Made by a program: the position numbers and the translations under genes. Positions 9,148 through 17,623 of a DNA stretch of 64,000 nucleotides are shown here, piece by piece. Positions within the stretch are counted from its first letter, which is position 1. Every line of letters begins with the position of its first letter. The stretch is from Thermosynechococcaceae cyanobacterium Okahandja. GTDB taxonomy: Bacteria; Cyanobacteriota; Cyanobacteriia; Thermosynechococcales; Thermosynechococcaceae. The stretch covers positions 2,666,001 through 2,730,000 of the forward strand of contig CP136945.1 of NCBI GenBank assembly GCA_041530395.1, given 5' to 3'. The notes under the pieces are model-generated. The model was not told the origin of the DNA and did not search any database. It worked only from the letters and a program-made list of their open reading frames with translations.

Positions 9148-9684
9148 TTACTTCACCCGCGGACGATTAAAGGGCAGCAGCGCCAAGAGCCGTGCTAAGG
9201 CACAGGTGTTGGTAATTCCGGCAAACAGCAGACCCGCCCCGACAAAACCGGATAGGAAAAAGAAGCCCGGGTTCACCGTAAAGCCAAGAATGACCCCTGT
9301 CAGAATCAAGCTGCCGGCCACAATTTGCACTTGCCGCATCAAGCTAATGGGCGCACCGCTGCCGCCGCTGAGGGGATACCCCGCCCGCTGCCACGCTTGC
9401 AGCCCCCCCTGCAACTCCTTAAGGTGGGTCAGACCTCGCCCCTGAAGGTGTTGTAACGCTAAGTGGGAGCGACGACCCGACTGACAGTAGAGAACAATGG
9501 GGATGTCACCGCTGGGCAATTGCAGACTGGGCACCTCTGCCAAGGGACAGAGTAAGGCTCCCGGAATATGGCCGCCGGTATATTCACTCGGCTCCCGCAC
9601 ATCAATGAGTAGCAGGTCTTGGGTTTGCAGCGCGGTGTTAAGTTCCGCAGCCGTCATGGCCGTCGTTGTCCGGGTGATGGTCAT
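9148..9684 (-). CDS. Rhodanese domain protein with C-terminal membrane hairpin (YgaP-like)
   Basis: A 178-residue protein. Residues 10-110 are a rhodanese domain with DVREPSEY, the HIPGALL signature and the catalytic Cys67 in the loop CQSGRRS. Residues of about 115-170 hold two hydrophobic helices ending in TNTCALARLL, as in the DUF2892 tail of YgaP. Such proteins carry persulfide sulfur at the inner face of the membrane. A Shine-Dalgarno AAGGAG lies just before the ATG at 9684. It is the middle gene of the sulfide-handling operon: 50 bases from the upstream MBL hydrolase gene and three from the downstream permease gene. The domain call is secure; substrate and direction of sulfur transfer are inferred. 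Confidence 0.92.
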   Translation of the reverse strand: MTITRTTTAMTAAELNTALQTQDLLLIDVREPSEYTGGHIPGALLCPLAEVPSLQLPSGDIPIVLYCQSGRRSHLALQHLQGRGLTHLKELQGGLQAWQRAGYPLSGGSGAPISLMRQVQIVAGSLILTGVILGFTVNPGFFFLSGFVGAGLLFAGITNTCALARLLALLPFNRPRVK

Positions 9685-9734
9685 GGTCGTCTCCTTGTTG
9701 GATGTTCAGCAAGAGCAGGGATGAAGTCAGGCCT

Positions 9735-10433
9735 CTAAACAGCCGCTACCGCTAAGCCACAGCGCTCGTTGGCGGGTACGGCTTCCATCATTTTTTGGGG
9801 GTTCGGCAGGTTCAGGTTGGCCATAAACTCAATAAACTGTTGGCGATCGCGCCCGACAAAGCGGGGATTAAACCGTTTCTCTTCCCCAATGGTCGAAACC
9901 GTATGGCCGCGATAGTCATGGCCGGGATACACTAGCGTGTCCTCGGGAAGGGTAAAGAGGCGCTGGGTTACCGCATCGTAGAGCGCCCCAGCATCCCCGC
10001 TTTGAAAATCGGTGCGCCCACAGCCGCGAATGAACAGCGAGTCCCCCGTCAGCAGATGGGTGCCGTTGACCAAAAACGCGAGGTGACTGTCGGTATGCCC
10101 CAAGGTGGCGATCGCCTGAATGGGAATAGCACCGACATAAATGGTGTCTTGATCCTTGAGAAACCCATCGGCACAGTCCGCTTTAGCCTTTTCCGGCACA
10201 AGGGTGCGACAACCCGTTTGCTGCCGCAGCTTGCCCGCACCGGTAATATGGTCGGCATGAACATGAGTTTCTAGGCAGTAGCGCAGTTTTAACCCCAACT
10301 GCTCCATCAACAGCAGGTCTCGATCCACTTGCTCGAGCACACTATCGACGAGGGCAGCCTCCCCCGTCTTTTCGTCGGCAATGAGATAGGAATAGGTCCA
10401 CGTGGCTTGGTCAAATAACTGCCGGAATAACAT
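9735..10433 (-). CDS. MBL-fold hydrolase, persulfide dioxygenase-like (ETHE1/Blh type)
   Basis: A 232-residue metallo-beta-lactamase fold protein. The metal motif HxHxDH is at residues 57-62 (THVHADHITGAG), followed by TLGHTDSH, the GDSLFIRGCGRTDF block and YPGHDY near the end. The GCGRTDFQ segment separates persulfide dioxygenases from glyoxalase II, so oxidation of glutathione persulfide to sulfite is the expected reaction. I chose the ATG at 10433 over an in-frame start at 10460 because AAGGAG stands seven bases upstream of it. It is the first gene of the MBL-rhodanese-TSUP operon and has a good promoter just upstream (10485-10515). Confidence 0.9.
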   Translation of the reverse strand: MLFRQLFDQATWTYSYLIADEKTGEAALVDSVLEQVDRDLLLMEQLGLKLRYCLETHVHADHITGAGKLRQQTGCRTLVPEKAKADCADGFLKDQDTIYVGAIPIQAIATLGHTDSHLAFLVNGTHLLTGDSLFIRGCGRTDFQSGDAGALYDAVTQRLFTLPEDTLVYPGHDYRGHTVSTIGEEKRFNPRFVGRDRQQFIEFMANLNLPNPQKMMEAVPANERCGLAVAAV

Positions 10434-10479
10434 TTGCAACTCCTTATCAACCTTTAGCAACCCGCGGCAAAAGGAACTA

Positions 10480-10515
10480 ATATGATTATATGACCAAGTA
10501 GTTAATAATTGTCAA
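10480..10515 (-). promoter_or_regulatory. Promoter and candidate operator of the sulfide-handling operon
   Basis: Reading the minus strand, TTGACA (10515-10510) and TATAAT (10490-10485) are both perfect consensus hexamers separated by 19 bases, slightly longer than usual. The imperfect palindrome ATATGATTATAT (10480-10491, 10 of 12 positions symmetric) covers the -10. Operons of this kind in proteobacteria are controlled by ArsR-type BigR/SqrR repressors that bind AT-rich palindromes; that a similar repressor acts here is inference. Confidence 0.65.
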
Positions 10516-10784
10516 GGGGACAGACAGGGTTCTGCTCACCCATTTATGGGGGAACAGGCTCGACAGGGGGGTGCACCGGTCTGAGTGTTAGCGCTGCAAC
10601 ATTGTCAGCAAACGCAAACAAAGCAACAACTCAAAAGGCTTAGCCCGATACAGCATGCGCGATCGCCCTTAAGATCAAAAGTAGTAGGGCACAATACAGG
10701 GCAATCGTTGTCCTGTCTCTGAGTGTTGAGGGTGAACGGTAGGTGTGGTAGGCCGCAAGAACCGACGCGTTACGCAGGCAAGTT
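10516..10784. other. Intergenic region without an assigned gene
   Basis: Together with the operon promoter this leaves about 350 bases free of convincing genes. It contains a HIP1-like octamer near 10660 and short G-rich runs (10550-10575). I found no tRNA, no rho-independent terminator and no ORF with a believable ribosome site. A short resemblance to a tmRNA 5' end around 10548 does not hold up. Confidence 0.4.
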
Positions 10785-10994
10785 ATGGACGTTCAGCCTT
10801 CTCCTCACCCCTTCATCGATCAAGATGTGATTCAACGCCAAGCGGTCAGTCAACTCCTGCGCGCACGCCTACGAGCTACCGCAGGGTTGGTCAGTGCCGA
10901 TTCCCCCTTGCCGATGGCAACCCCCACGGAGCTATCCCCCTTGGGGCGACATGGTGAGCAAAAACCGCCCGCTACAGACGGCCACGAGCCTTAA
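10785..10994 (+). CDS. Doubtful small hypothetical ORF
   Basis: A 69-codon frame starting MDVQPSPHPF, with a short charged segment (QLLRARLRATAG) and an otherwise low-complexity, Pro/Ala-rich composition. It has no membrane segment and no recognisable motif. There is no clear Shine-Dalgarno before the ATG. Its last 23 bases overlap the 3' end of the convergent DUF58 gene. It is listed because it fills part of a long gene-free gap; it may well be non-coding. Confidence 0.25.
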   Translation: MDVQPSPHPFIDQDVIQRQAVSQLLRARLRATAGLVSADSPLPMATPTELSPLGRHGEQKPPATDGHEP

Positions 10995-12426
10995 GCAGCA
11001 AGTAGCGATCCACCAGTAGGGTACTGATCTGATCGGCGGGCGCATCCAGCACCAGTACCCCTTGCCGTTCAATCTGGGCAAAAGCGCGTTGGCGTTGATG
11101 AATGAGATCTAGGGCAACCGCCTGTTCGTAGAGAGCGCTGATTTGATCCGGCAGGTCGATGGGTTGCGGTGCCAGCAGTTGGTGGGCGATGCCCTCGATG
11201 TGGCGATCGCGCAGCGCCACACAAAAGGGTAAAAAGCGGGGGGTGAGCCGCGCCATAGCCCCCAGCAACTCTTGGGAGGCCACCTCATCCACAATTTCGG
11301 TGAGCACCACCACAAGGGCACGGCGAGTATAGTGTCCCAAAATGGCGCTCACGGTGCCAATATAGTCAGACTCTTCTAAAACCGGTTCGCACTGATACAC
11401 TTGGCTGAGAATATGCCCTAAATGAGAATCGCCCCCTTGGGGCGCAATCCAGCGGTGCAGTTGTTGATCAAAAATACCTAGCCCCACCTTGTCGCCGCGC
11501 CGTAGCCCGGTCAAGGCCAGCGCCAAGGCCGCATTTAAGCCCCAGTCAAAGCGCTTTAAGCCTGCCACCGTCGCCGTCATTAAGCGACCGCGATCCAGCA
11601 AAATAATCAGGGGTTGATCCCGCTCTGGCTCCATTGCCCGCACAAGGGGGCGACCACGGCGGGCGGTTGCCTTCCAGTCCATCAGCCGCAGATCATCCCC
11701 TAGGTGATAGTCCCGCAGTTCGGCAAATTCGGTGCCTCCAAGGGTGTGCCGTCGTCGCCGTAGGCTGCCGCTCGACTCAAGGCTGAGGCGGATCGAAAGG
11801 GAGCGCAGTCCAATTAAGTCCGGATAGACCTCTACTTTGGTCTGAATGGGGGCAAACCACTGTCGCCACGCCAACCCCCACGGACTGCGGAGGCGCACAT
11901 CACAGCCGGTCCAAGCAAAAGCACCTCGCCGCGGTGGAAACACGTAGTACAGCAAGGCTAGCTCGCTGTTGGGCACGGCATTAAAAGCAAAGTAGGCGGC
12001 CTCACTCTGCAGGTCGGCGGGAGGGTGATCGTACAGTTCAATGCGGCTGGTGGCGGTTAAGGGCAGGATTGCGCCGGTCTGGACAATGAGGTGGATGGCA
12101 TTTTGGCGGCCAATGGAGAGTCGTGGCTCGCACTGCCGTTTCAGGTGAATCTGCCACCGCCCCGACTGGTGGTAGTCCCACAGGGTGAGCGCCCCTACCA
12201 GCAGATCGTAGAGCGCCATTAGCACTAGCCCTAACCCCAATGGCCAGTAGTTCAGCCATTGTCGTAGCGGCCCGGAGGGCAGTGAGGCTACAGGCAGTAG
12301 GTCCGGCGGTAAGAGACTGGTTAACACAGGTAAGCCCATCCCCAGCAGCAGCAGGCCATAAAACCGCTCGGTGGGAACCAACCGCGGTCGGTGGCGACCA
12401 AAACGATAGCTGGCGGCGTTACTCAT
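10972..12426 (-). CDS. DUF58 domain protein (MoxR partner)
   Basis: A 484-residue protein with two hydrophobic segments near residues 25-45 and 55-80. A beta-rich region follows, then the DUF58 core: the TEFAELRDYHLGDDLRLMDW block (about 230-255), ATARRGRPLVRAMEPER, and a von Willebrand A-like segment starting LIILLDRGRLM. DUF58 proteins are normally encoded beside MoxR AAA+ ATPases and are thought to work with them in assembling or activating other proteins or complexes. Here the start overlaps the end of the MoxR gene by four bases, indicating translational coupling. It is probably membrane-anchored with the DUF58 part in the cytoplasm. Confidence 0.9.
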   Translation of the reverse strand: MSNAASYRFGRHRPRLVPTERFYGLLLLGMGLPVLTSLLPPDLLPVASLPSGPLRQWLNYWPLGLGLVLMALYDLLVGALTLWDYHQSGRWQIHLKRQCEPRLSIGRQNAIHLIVQTGAILPLTATSRIELYDHPPADLQSEAAYFAFNAVPNSELALLYYVFPPRRGAFAWTGCDVRLRSPWGLAWRQWFAPIQTKVEVYPDLIGLRSLSIRLSLESSGSLRRRRHTLGGTEFAELRDYHLGDDLRLMDWKATARRGRPLVRAMEPERDQPLIILLDRGRLMTATVAGLKRFDWGLNAALALALTGLRRGDKVGLGIFDQQLHRWIAPQGGDSHLGHILSQVYQCEPVLEESDYIGTVSAILGHYTRRALVVVLTEIVDEVASQELLGAMARLTPRFLPFCVALRDRHIEGIAHQLLAPQPIDLPDQISALYEQAVALDLIHQRQRAFAQIERQGVLVLDAPADQISTLLVDRYLLLKARGRL

Positions 12427-13382
12427 CGGGGGACGGGCACGCTGGCCAGAATAGCTTGAATCACTTGCTCAACGGTGGTGCCATCCAGTTGAGCTTCGGG
12501 TTTCAGAATTAAGCGGTGCTGCAATAGGGGGACGGCGATCGCCTTCACGTCTTCGGGGGTCACGTACTCCCGCCCCTCTAGCCACGCTTGGGCTTGGGTG
12601 GCGCGTAACCAACCAATGGCAGAACGGGGTGATGCCCCCAGTAGCAGTTCCGGGTGTTGACGGCTGGCGTGAACCAAGGCCAGTAGGTAGTCCAGTACCG
12701 CAGGCTCCACATGGGTTTGCCGCACCTGCTGTCGCGCCGCCAGTACCTGATCTACCGTGACTAGGGGTGCCAAGTTGAGTTGATCCAAGTCCCGGGCCTC
12801 AAACCCGCCTAGGGCATTATCGAGCATTTGCCGCTCGGCGCTGGCGGCAGGGTAGGGTACCACCAGCTTAAGGAGAAAGCGATCCAGTTGGGCTTCTGGT
12901 AGGGGGTAGGTGCCCTCAAACTCGAGGGGATTTTGGGTGGCGATCGCCCAAAAGAGGCCGGACAGGGGCAGGGTTGTTCCATCTAGGGTGACTTGGCGCT
13001 CTTCCATTGCCTCTAGGAGGGCGGCTTGGGTTTTGGGCGGTGTCCGGTTAATTTCGTCCGCTAGGAGCACCTGCGTAAAAATGGGGCCTTTGCGGAGGCG
13101 AAAGGTGCGGCTGTTAAAGTCAAAAATACTGGTGCCGAGAATATCGGCGGGCAGGACATCGGGGGTGAGTTGAATGCGGCGAAATTCCGCTTGAATCAGC
13201 CGCGCCAGTAGTTTGACCAAAAGGGTTTTGGCAGTGCCGGGCACGCCTTCAAGAATCACGTGTCCCTCGGCCAACAGGGCAACGATCAGGCCGTTGGCGA
13301 TCGCCGCCTGACCCATCACAATCTCGTTAAGGCGCTGCTGGAGGGCGGTAAAAAGCTCTTTCACGCAATTGAGGCGAAACAA
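12423..13382 (-). CDS. MoxR family AAA+ ATPase
   Basis: A 319-residue AAA+ ATPase: Walker A GVPGTAKT near residue 47, Walker B LLADEINRTPPKTQAALLEAM, the sensor segment WAIATQNPLEFEGTYPLPEAQ, and the C-terminal lid with SPRSAIGWLRATQA. MoxR ATPases act as chaperone-like assembly factors with DUF58/VWA partners, and the DUF58 gene overlaps its 3' end by four bases. The start is uncertain: the longest frame uses TTG at 13382, while a GTG six codons later (13364) would remove only MFRLNC. Substrate unknown. Confidence 0.9.
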   Translation of the reverse strand: MFRLNCVKELFTALQQRLNEIVMGQAAIANGLIVALLAEGHVILEGVPGTAKTLLVKLLARLIQAEFRRIQLTPDVLPADILGTSIFDFNSRTFRLRKGPIFTQVLLADEINRTPPKTQAALLEAMEERQVTLDGTTLPLSGLFWAIATQNPLEFEGTYPLPEAQLDRFLLKLVVPYPAASAERQMLDNALGGFEARDLDQLNLAPLVTVDQVLAARQQVRQTHVEPAVLDYLLALVHASRQHPELLLGASPRSAIGWLRATQAQAWLEGREYVTPEDVKAIAVPLLQHRLILKPEAQLDGTTVEQVIQAILASVPVPR

Positions 13383-13416
13383 ACTTCATTCATCATAAAC
13401 CGCAATGCCTCACCCC

Positions 13417-13653
13417 TCAGTGTCGGTGTACTCTTGAGGGGGCGGTGGGCACCGGATCATACCCGCCAGCGGCAAAGGGGTGGCAGCGCAAAATTCGCCT
13501 CACGGCCAAATAGGTTCCCTTGAAGGCACCAAACCGGGCGATCGCCTCGAGGGCGTAGTTCGAGCAGGTGGGGGTGTAGCGACAGGTGGGTAAAAACAAC
13601 GGCGAAAGCCACCGCTGATAGCCGCGAATCAGAACGATAAGGAGATGGCTCAT
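13417..13653 (-). CDS. yidD: Membrane protein insertion efficiency factor YidD
   Basis: The 78-residue form from the internal ATG at 13653 matches the family's usual length of 70-85; the frame could also start at 13671 or 13725. It has an N-terminal amphipathic/hydrophobic helix ([16 protein letters not shown]) and the diagnostic [15 protein letters not shown] block, then [18 protein letters not shown] and the GGYDPVP tail. The protein sits on the inner face of the membrane and assists YidC-dependent insertion. It follows cobM by about 70 bases and precedes the MoxR gene on the same strand, but is not near rnpA or rpmH as it often is elsewhere. Confidence 0.92.
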   Translation of the reverse strand: MSHLLIVLIRGYQRWLSPLFLPTCRYTPTCSNYALEAIARFGAFKGTYLAVRRILRCHPFAAGGYDPVPTAPSRVHRH

Positions 13654-13725
13654 CCAGTTGGCCAAGGGCATGGGTTTAATTTCCCCCAGAGCATCCCTTA
13701 CATTATCTGCCACATTATCCGCCAC

Positions 13726-14517
13726 TTAGCGGGGGCGAAAGAGGTGATGGTGCGCAGGGCTGTACAGGCAGGAGCGCCCCTGAAACGCACCCACCTGTTG
13801 GGCGGCCAAGGCAGGGCTAATCAAGTACAGGGTGGTGCGGGTCAGCCCTTGCTGCTGAGTGACGCTGGCCATCTCTGATAGGGGCACTAACCACAACCGC
13901 TCATCGGGCCAACCCAAGCGATAACCAATGGCGACTAGGGTATCGGCGGGATAGTGGGCCAGTAAGTCTTGCTGCGCCCGCTGCACCCGATTGGCGCTCA
14001 GGTAAAGACACAGGCTGGCTTGGTGTGCCGCCAAACTGGCTAACTCCTCCGCCGCAGGCACGCGGGTGCGACCACTCGCACGGGTAAGAATAATGGTCTG
14101 CACCAATTCCGGTAACGTTAATTCCGCCTTCAACCGCGCTGCGGCCAACTGGTAGGCACTAATGCCCGGAACCACTTCCACGGCAATATCGGCAGCGGCT
14201 AGGCGTTGAATTTGCTCATGAATAGCACTGTAGAGGCTGGGGTCACCCGACTGGAGCCGTACCACCACCTTGTCCGCTTCGACCGCACGAATCATCAAGG
14301 GTAAGATGTCCTCAAGGGTCAAGGCCGCGGTGGGAATGCAGGTGGCAGTGGGGGGGGCAAACTGCAAAATACCGCTGGGCACTAGGGAGTCGGCGTATAA
14401 AATAACATCTGCCCCTTGGATGAGGCGTTGTCCCTTCAGGGTTAACAACTCGGGATCGCCGGGGCCTGCACCCACAAAATAGACGCCTGGTTTGAACGGG
14501 GCACCCACTGTAACCAC
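13726..14517 (-). CDS. cobM: Precorrin-4 C11-methyltransferase
   Basis: About 263 residues of a tetrapyrrole methylase: the SAM-binding start VYFVGAGPGDPELLTLKG, then ADVILYADSLVP, VVRLQSGDPSLYSAIHEQ and the VVPGISAYQLAAA segment. The AxSLV block is typical of CobM/CbiF, which adds the C11 methyl in cobalamin synthesis. I set the start at the GTG at 14517; the open frame runs to 14601, but those residues look non-homologous. A GTG at 14508 is the other option. No other cobalamin gene lies beside it, which is normal for cyanobacteria, where the pathway is scattered. It diverges from the response-regulator gene. Confidence 0.92.
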   Translation of the reverse strand: MVTVGAPFKPGVYFVGAGPGDPELLTLKGQRLIQGADVILYADSLVPSGILQFAPPTATCIPTAALTLEDILPLMIRAVEADKVVVRLQSGDPSLYSAIHEQIQRLAAADIAVEVVPGISAYQLAAARLKAELTLPELVQTIILTRASGRTRVPAAEELASLAAHQASLCLYLSANRVQRAQQDLLAHYPADTLVAIGYRLGWPDERLWLVPLSEMASVTQQQGLTRTTLYLISPALAAQQVGAFQGRSCLYSPAHHHLFRPR

Positions 14518-14651
14518 CAAATCACCGCTTGAGTCACTATCTCCAAGATGCCATACTGCCGTTGCTCGCGCTGCGAGTCTAAGGCCAACCCTGCGATCCA
14601 TTCCCTCAGTAAACTGGTAGAGATTGGCCTTACCCTCAGCACCTTAAATTT

Positions 14652-15839
14652 ATGCGTGGCAATCCTCCAACGTCTTCCCAGCAGCCCTACACCATTTTGG
14701 TGATTGACGATGACCCAACCACCCGTCTCCTGTTGCGCAAAACCCTCAAGGATTTGGGCTATACCGTTGCGGTTGCCAGCCATGGTGCTGAAGGACTGGC
14801 GATCGCCGCCAGCGAGAAACCGGCCCTGATTATCTGTGATTGGATGATGCCGGGTCTCGATGGGTTAGAGGTGTGCCGCCAAATTAAACAAGACCCGGAA
14901 CTATCCCGTATCTTTTTTGTGCTCTTAACGGCCAAGGGGGAACTTGAAGATCGCATTCAGGGGCTAGATGCGGGTGCCGATGAATTTCTGGCCAAGCCCA
15001 TTGATGCCAACGAGTTACGGGCACGCATTCAGGCGGGGTTGCGTCTGTATCAACTCAATCAGGATCTGCTAAAGCAAAAGCAACTGCTAGAGGCGGAACT
15101 GCACGAAGCGGCCGCCTACGTGCGATCGCTGTTGCCTGCACCTCAGGACGGCCCGCTGAAAATTAACTATTACTTTTTACCCTCGAGCCAGTTGGGGGGT
15201 GACTGTTTTGATTTCTTTTGGGTGGGCGATCGCTACCTCGTGCTCTACATTCTGGATGTCTCCGGTCATGGCCTAGGGGCAGCCTTACCCTCAGTATCGG
15301 TCTTAAATCTCCTACGCAATACCACCAGCTCACAAGCCACCAGCGTTGACTATCGACACCCGGCAAAAGTGCTAGAGGCGCTCAATCATGGTTTTCAGAT
15401 GAGTGCCCAGCACGATAAGTACTTTACTATCTGGTACGGCATCTACGACTGCCACCGCCGCACCCTCACCTATGCCAGTGGGGGGCATCCCCCCGCCCTA
15501 CTGGTGAGCGGTTGTGGGGACACCTGCCAAGTTCAGCCGCTGAAAACCGCTGGCATTCCCATTGGGATGTTTGCCGACATGAGTTTTTGTGAAAATACGC
15601 TCGACGTGCCGGAGTCTGCCGTGCTCTACCTTTTTAGTGATGGCATTTACGAGTTTGAAACCCTCAGCAGCCCAGTGTGGGGGCTCGATGCCTTTGCAGA
15701 CCTGCTGTTTCAGGCGCATCAGCAGCAGGGGGTGCCCTCGTTGCCAGCCCTCATTCGCCAAATTCAGCAGTATGCTGCCCCTCATGCCTTTGGCAGTGAT
15801 GATGTGTCACTGGTTCAGGCGCAGTTGCAGCCGTGCTGA
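14652..15839 (+). CDS. Response regulator with SpoIIE/PP2C-type phosphatase output
   Basis: A 395-residue protein. Residues 13-125 are a receiver domain with the acidic pocket DDD (19-21), phosphoacceptor Asp63 (CDWMMPG) and Lys115 (AKPID). A coiled linker follows at about 130-155. Residues 165-390 are a PP2C-like Ser/Thr phosphatase of the RsbU/SpoIIE type, with LGGDCFDFF, ILDVSGHGLGAAL, ASGGHPPALL and the SDGIYE motif near the end. Such proteins usually dephosphorylate STAS-type anti-sigma-factor antagonists in partner-switching pathways. No histidine kinase, STAS or anti-sigma gene is adjacent, so its partners are elsewhere. Confidence 0.93.
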   Translation: MRGNPPTSSQQPYTILVIDDDPTTRLLLRKTLKDLGYTVAVASHGAEGLAIAASEKPALIICDWMMPGLDGLEVCRQIKQDPELSRIFFVLLTAKGELEDRIQGLDAGADEFLAKPIDANELRARIQAGLRLYQLNQDLLKQKQLLEAELHEAAAYVRSLLPAPQDGPLKINYYFLPSSQLGGDCFDFFWVGDRYLVLYILDVSGHGLGAALPSVSVLNLLRNTTSSQATSVDYRHPAKVLEALNHGFQMSAQHDKYFTIWYGIYDCHRRTLTYASGGHPPALLVSGCGDTCQVQPLKTAGIPIGMFADMSFCENTLDVPESAVLYLFSDGIYEFETLSSPVWGLDAFADLLFQAHQQQGVPSLPALIRQIQQYAAPHAFGSDDVSLVQAQLQPC

Positions 15840-15901
15840 AGCAATGGCACTAGAACGCTACCGGAAATTTGCAGTGGAGATTGCATAAATGGAAGCCTTC
15901 C

Positions 15902-17347
15902 ATGCAATATCGTAAGCAGTGGGAGAGTGATGGTTCAACTATGGGTGCATGGGAATTTTTATTACAAAAGGAGGGCGATCGCCAGTGGTTGCCCCTCGAG
16001 CCACCGTCGTCGGAAGTGCTAGAGGGCAGCTATCGCCTGATGGCGCGCTGTCCAATTCCCGACACCTCCGTTGAAGTTCAAATTACCCACCTCTACGACG
16101 AGCAGGGGATTCCTAAGCAACGCTATCAGCGGCGCACCCACCGCAGCAGTGCCACCGGGCTGATGGGGATTTTGCCCTTTACCTATTTACAAGCCGGGCG
16201 TTGGGAGTTTCAGTGCCGCGCCGCACAAGAGGGGGTGTTGAGCGCCGAGACCTTTACGATTGCCCTTGATGTCCTTGCCCCGGTTGAAGAGTGGGATTGT
16301 CTCCTGCCGCCGACCCCGCCAGCCCCTGAGGCCAGTCCTGTGACCGACCCTACCAGCCCCAGCGAACCTGCCTCCCCCCTGATCCAACTGCCCCAGAGTG
16401 CCTACACCATTTTTGCGGATGAAACCCTTGTGCTCTCCGGTACTCTGGCTGTGCCCGGAACGGTACTCATTCGGCTGCGCAATCCGGTTACCCGGGATGT
16501 GGTACACGAGCATACCGTAGGGGCAGTTCCCCAAGGGTCGAGCTGGCGCTTTGACTATACCTTGCCCAATTTATCCGCCTACCCGGTCATGGTCGGGGAA
16601 GCGCGGCTCATCCCCAGTGAACCTCTCGAGCGCAGCGATTTACGTCAAGTCCAAGCCTTTATGGTGACCGTACTGCCAGCACCAGAAACAACCGTGAGTC
16701 CTGCCCCTGAACCCAGCACCTGTGAACCGGCACCGGCCACCCCCTCCCTAGTGGCTCTAGGGCCGCAGCTTCCCGTTTTGACCCACATTCCCCTAGAACC
16801 GGTGCCTACGGGCAAGTTGCAACTGCCACCCCAGCTAAAACCAACTAAAGCCCCCGTAACCGTTGATCTACCCAGTTTTTGCCAACCCCTCTCGCTGATC
16901 ACGGTGCCGCCCCCTGCCCAGCTCCCCATTGATCGCCAAGAACGCTTTTGGTCTCGTCTGCAACAGTTAGCGGAGTTGGCACCCCCACCCGAGATGCCCC
17001 CTGCCGACCCGCCCGCTGCCCACGCTTACCTGCTCAAGCCGCCGGAACTGACCCTTGCTCCCGATCCTCTGGTGTCGCCGCTACATCTGAAGGTGCATCT
17101 GCCTCTTGCTCAGCGGGGCTGCTCTGTGAAAGTTTGGATTACCAATGCCGCCACTGGCGAATTAATTGCCGGACCGCGCTGGTTGGTGGAATTTGATTTT
17201 TACCGCCATGGGGATCTTTGGCAAACCGTGCTCCATATCGACGTGCCCGCGACGGTTCGTACCATTGCCCTGATGGCGATCGCCATTGATCCAATCACCG
17301 GTGCCGAAAGTTCAACCGTTGCCCTGCGGCGCGAACTCCCCTTGTGA
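15902..17347 (+). CDS. Unrecognised proline-rich multidomain protein
   Basis: About 480 residues. The N-terminal part (WEFLLQKEGDRQWLPLE, EGSYRLMARC) and a middle part (FADETLVLSGTLAVPGT) look like beta-sandwich modules with Trp and Tyr in strand-like spacing. They are joined by Pro/Thr/Glu-rich linkers (about 150-185 and 275-330), and a third beta module ends the protein. I recognise no catalytic motif and no signal peptide. It may be a cyanobacterial protein with bacterial Ig-like folds, but that is inference. The start could be 15869, 15902 or 15941. It follows the phosphatase gene by 62 bases on the same strand and may share its transcript. Confidence 0.6.
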   Translation: MQYRKQWESDGSTMGAWEFLLQKEGDRQWLPLEPPSSEVLEGSYRLMARCPIPDTSVEVQITHLYDEQGIPKQRYQRRTHRSSATGLMGILPFTYLQAGRWEFQCRAAQEGVLSAETFTIALDVLAPVEEWDCLLPPTPPAPEASPVTDPTSPSEPASPLIQLPQSAYTIFADETLVLSGTLAVPGTVLIRLRNPVTRDVVHEHTVGAVPQGSSWRFDYTLPNLSAYPVMVGEARLIPSEPLERSDLRQVQAFMVTVLPAPETTVSPAPEPSTCEPAPATPSLVALGPQLPVLTHIPLEPVPTGKLQLPPQLKPTKAPVTVDLPSFCQPLSLITVPPPAQLPIDRQERFWSRLQQLAELAPPPEMPPADPPAAHAYLLKPPELTLAPDPLVSPLHLKVHLPLAQRGCSVKVWITNAATGELIAGPRWLVEFDFYRHGDLWQTVLHIDVPATVRTIALMAIAIDPITGAESSTVALRRELPL

Positions 17348-17459
17348 TCTAAAACAACCCACCGCCGTTGGCGGAATCACCTCTGCTCTTAGGCAGGATC
17401 ACTGTTCGCAGCCGTTATTCTTGGCATCCTAAAGCTATGGATGTTTTGAGGATTCGGAT

Positions 17460-17618
17460 ATGCGTTCACGGTTGCAAGCGATTCTTGAGCAAAAACAACT
17501 CACCGGCCAAGGATTTGCCAACACCAACCACGGCTTGAGTGACCCCGTGACCGACATCGGCACATTCCGCAAGGAGAAAACCGCCATCTGGGGCAGCCGT
17601 GATTGTTACTTTAGCTAG
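17460..17618 (+). CDS. Small 52-residue protein, unrecognised
   Basis: An ATG at 17460 opens a 52-codon frame that ends with TAG at 17618. A good ribosome site, GAGG at 17448-17451, stands eight bases upstream. Codon use (GCC, ACC, GGC and GAC) is like neighbouring genes. The product starts MRSRLQAILEQKQLTGQG, has a polar Gly/Asn/Asp middle and ends in GSRDCYFS; it has one Cys, no membrane helix and no signal peptide. It sits in the only gap between the beta-module protein and the convergent ilvB, ending five bases from the ilvB stop. I do not recognise the family. It could be a small regulator or peptide precursor; nothing proves either. Confidence 0.55.
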   Translation: MRSRLQAILEQKQLTGQGFANTNHGLSDPVTDIGTFRKEKTAIWGSRDCYFS

Positions 17619-17623
17619 AGGGG

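Noticed and set aside
10545-10700. Possible tmRNA 5' part (a G-rich start followed by CTCGACAGG)
   Set aside because: No tag reading frame ending in Ala-Ala, and no tRNA-like 3' half with the TTCGA arm is found downstream.
17361-17373. Terminator CCGCC-GTT-GGCGG after the beta-module gene
   Set aside because: The stem has five pairs with a three-base loop and no following T-run.
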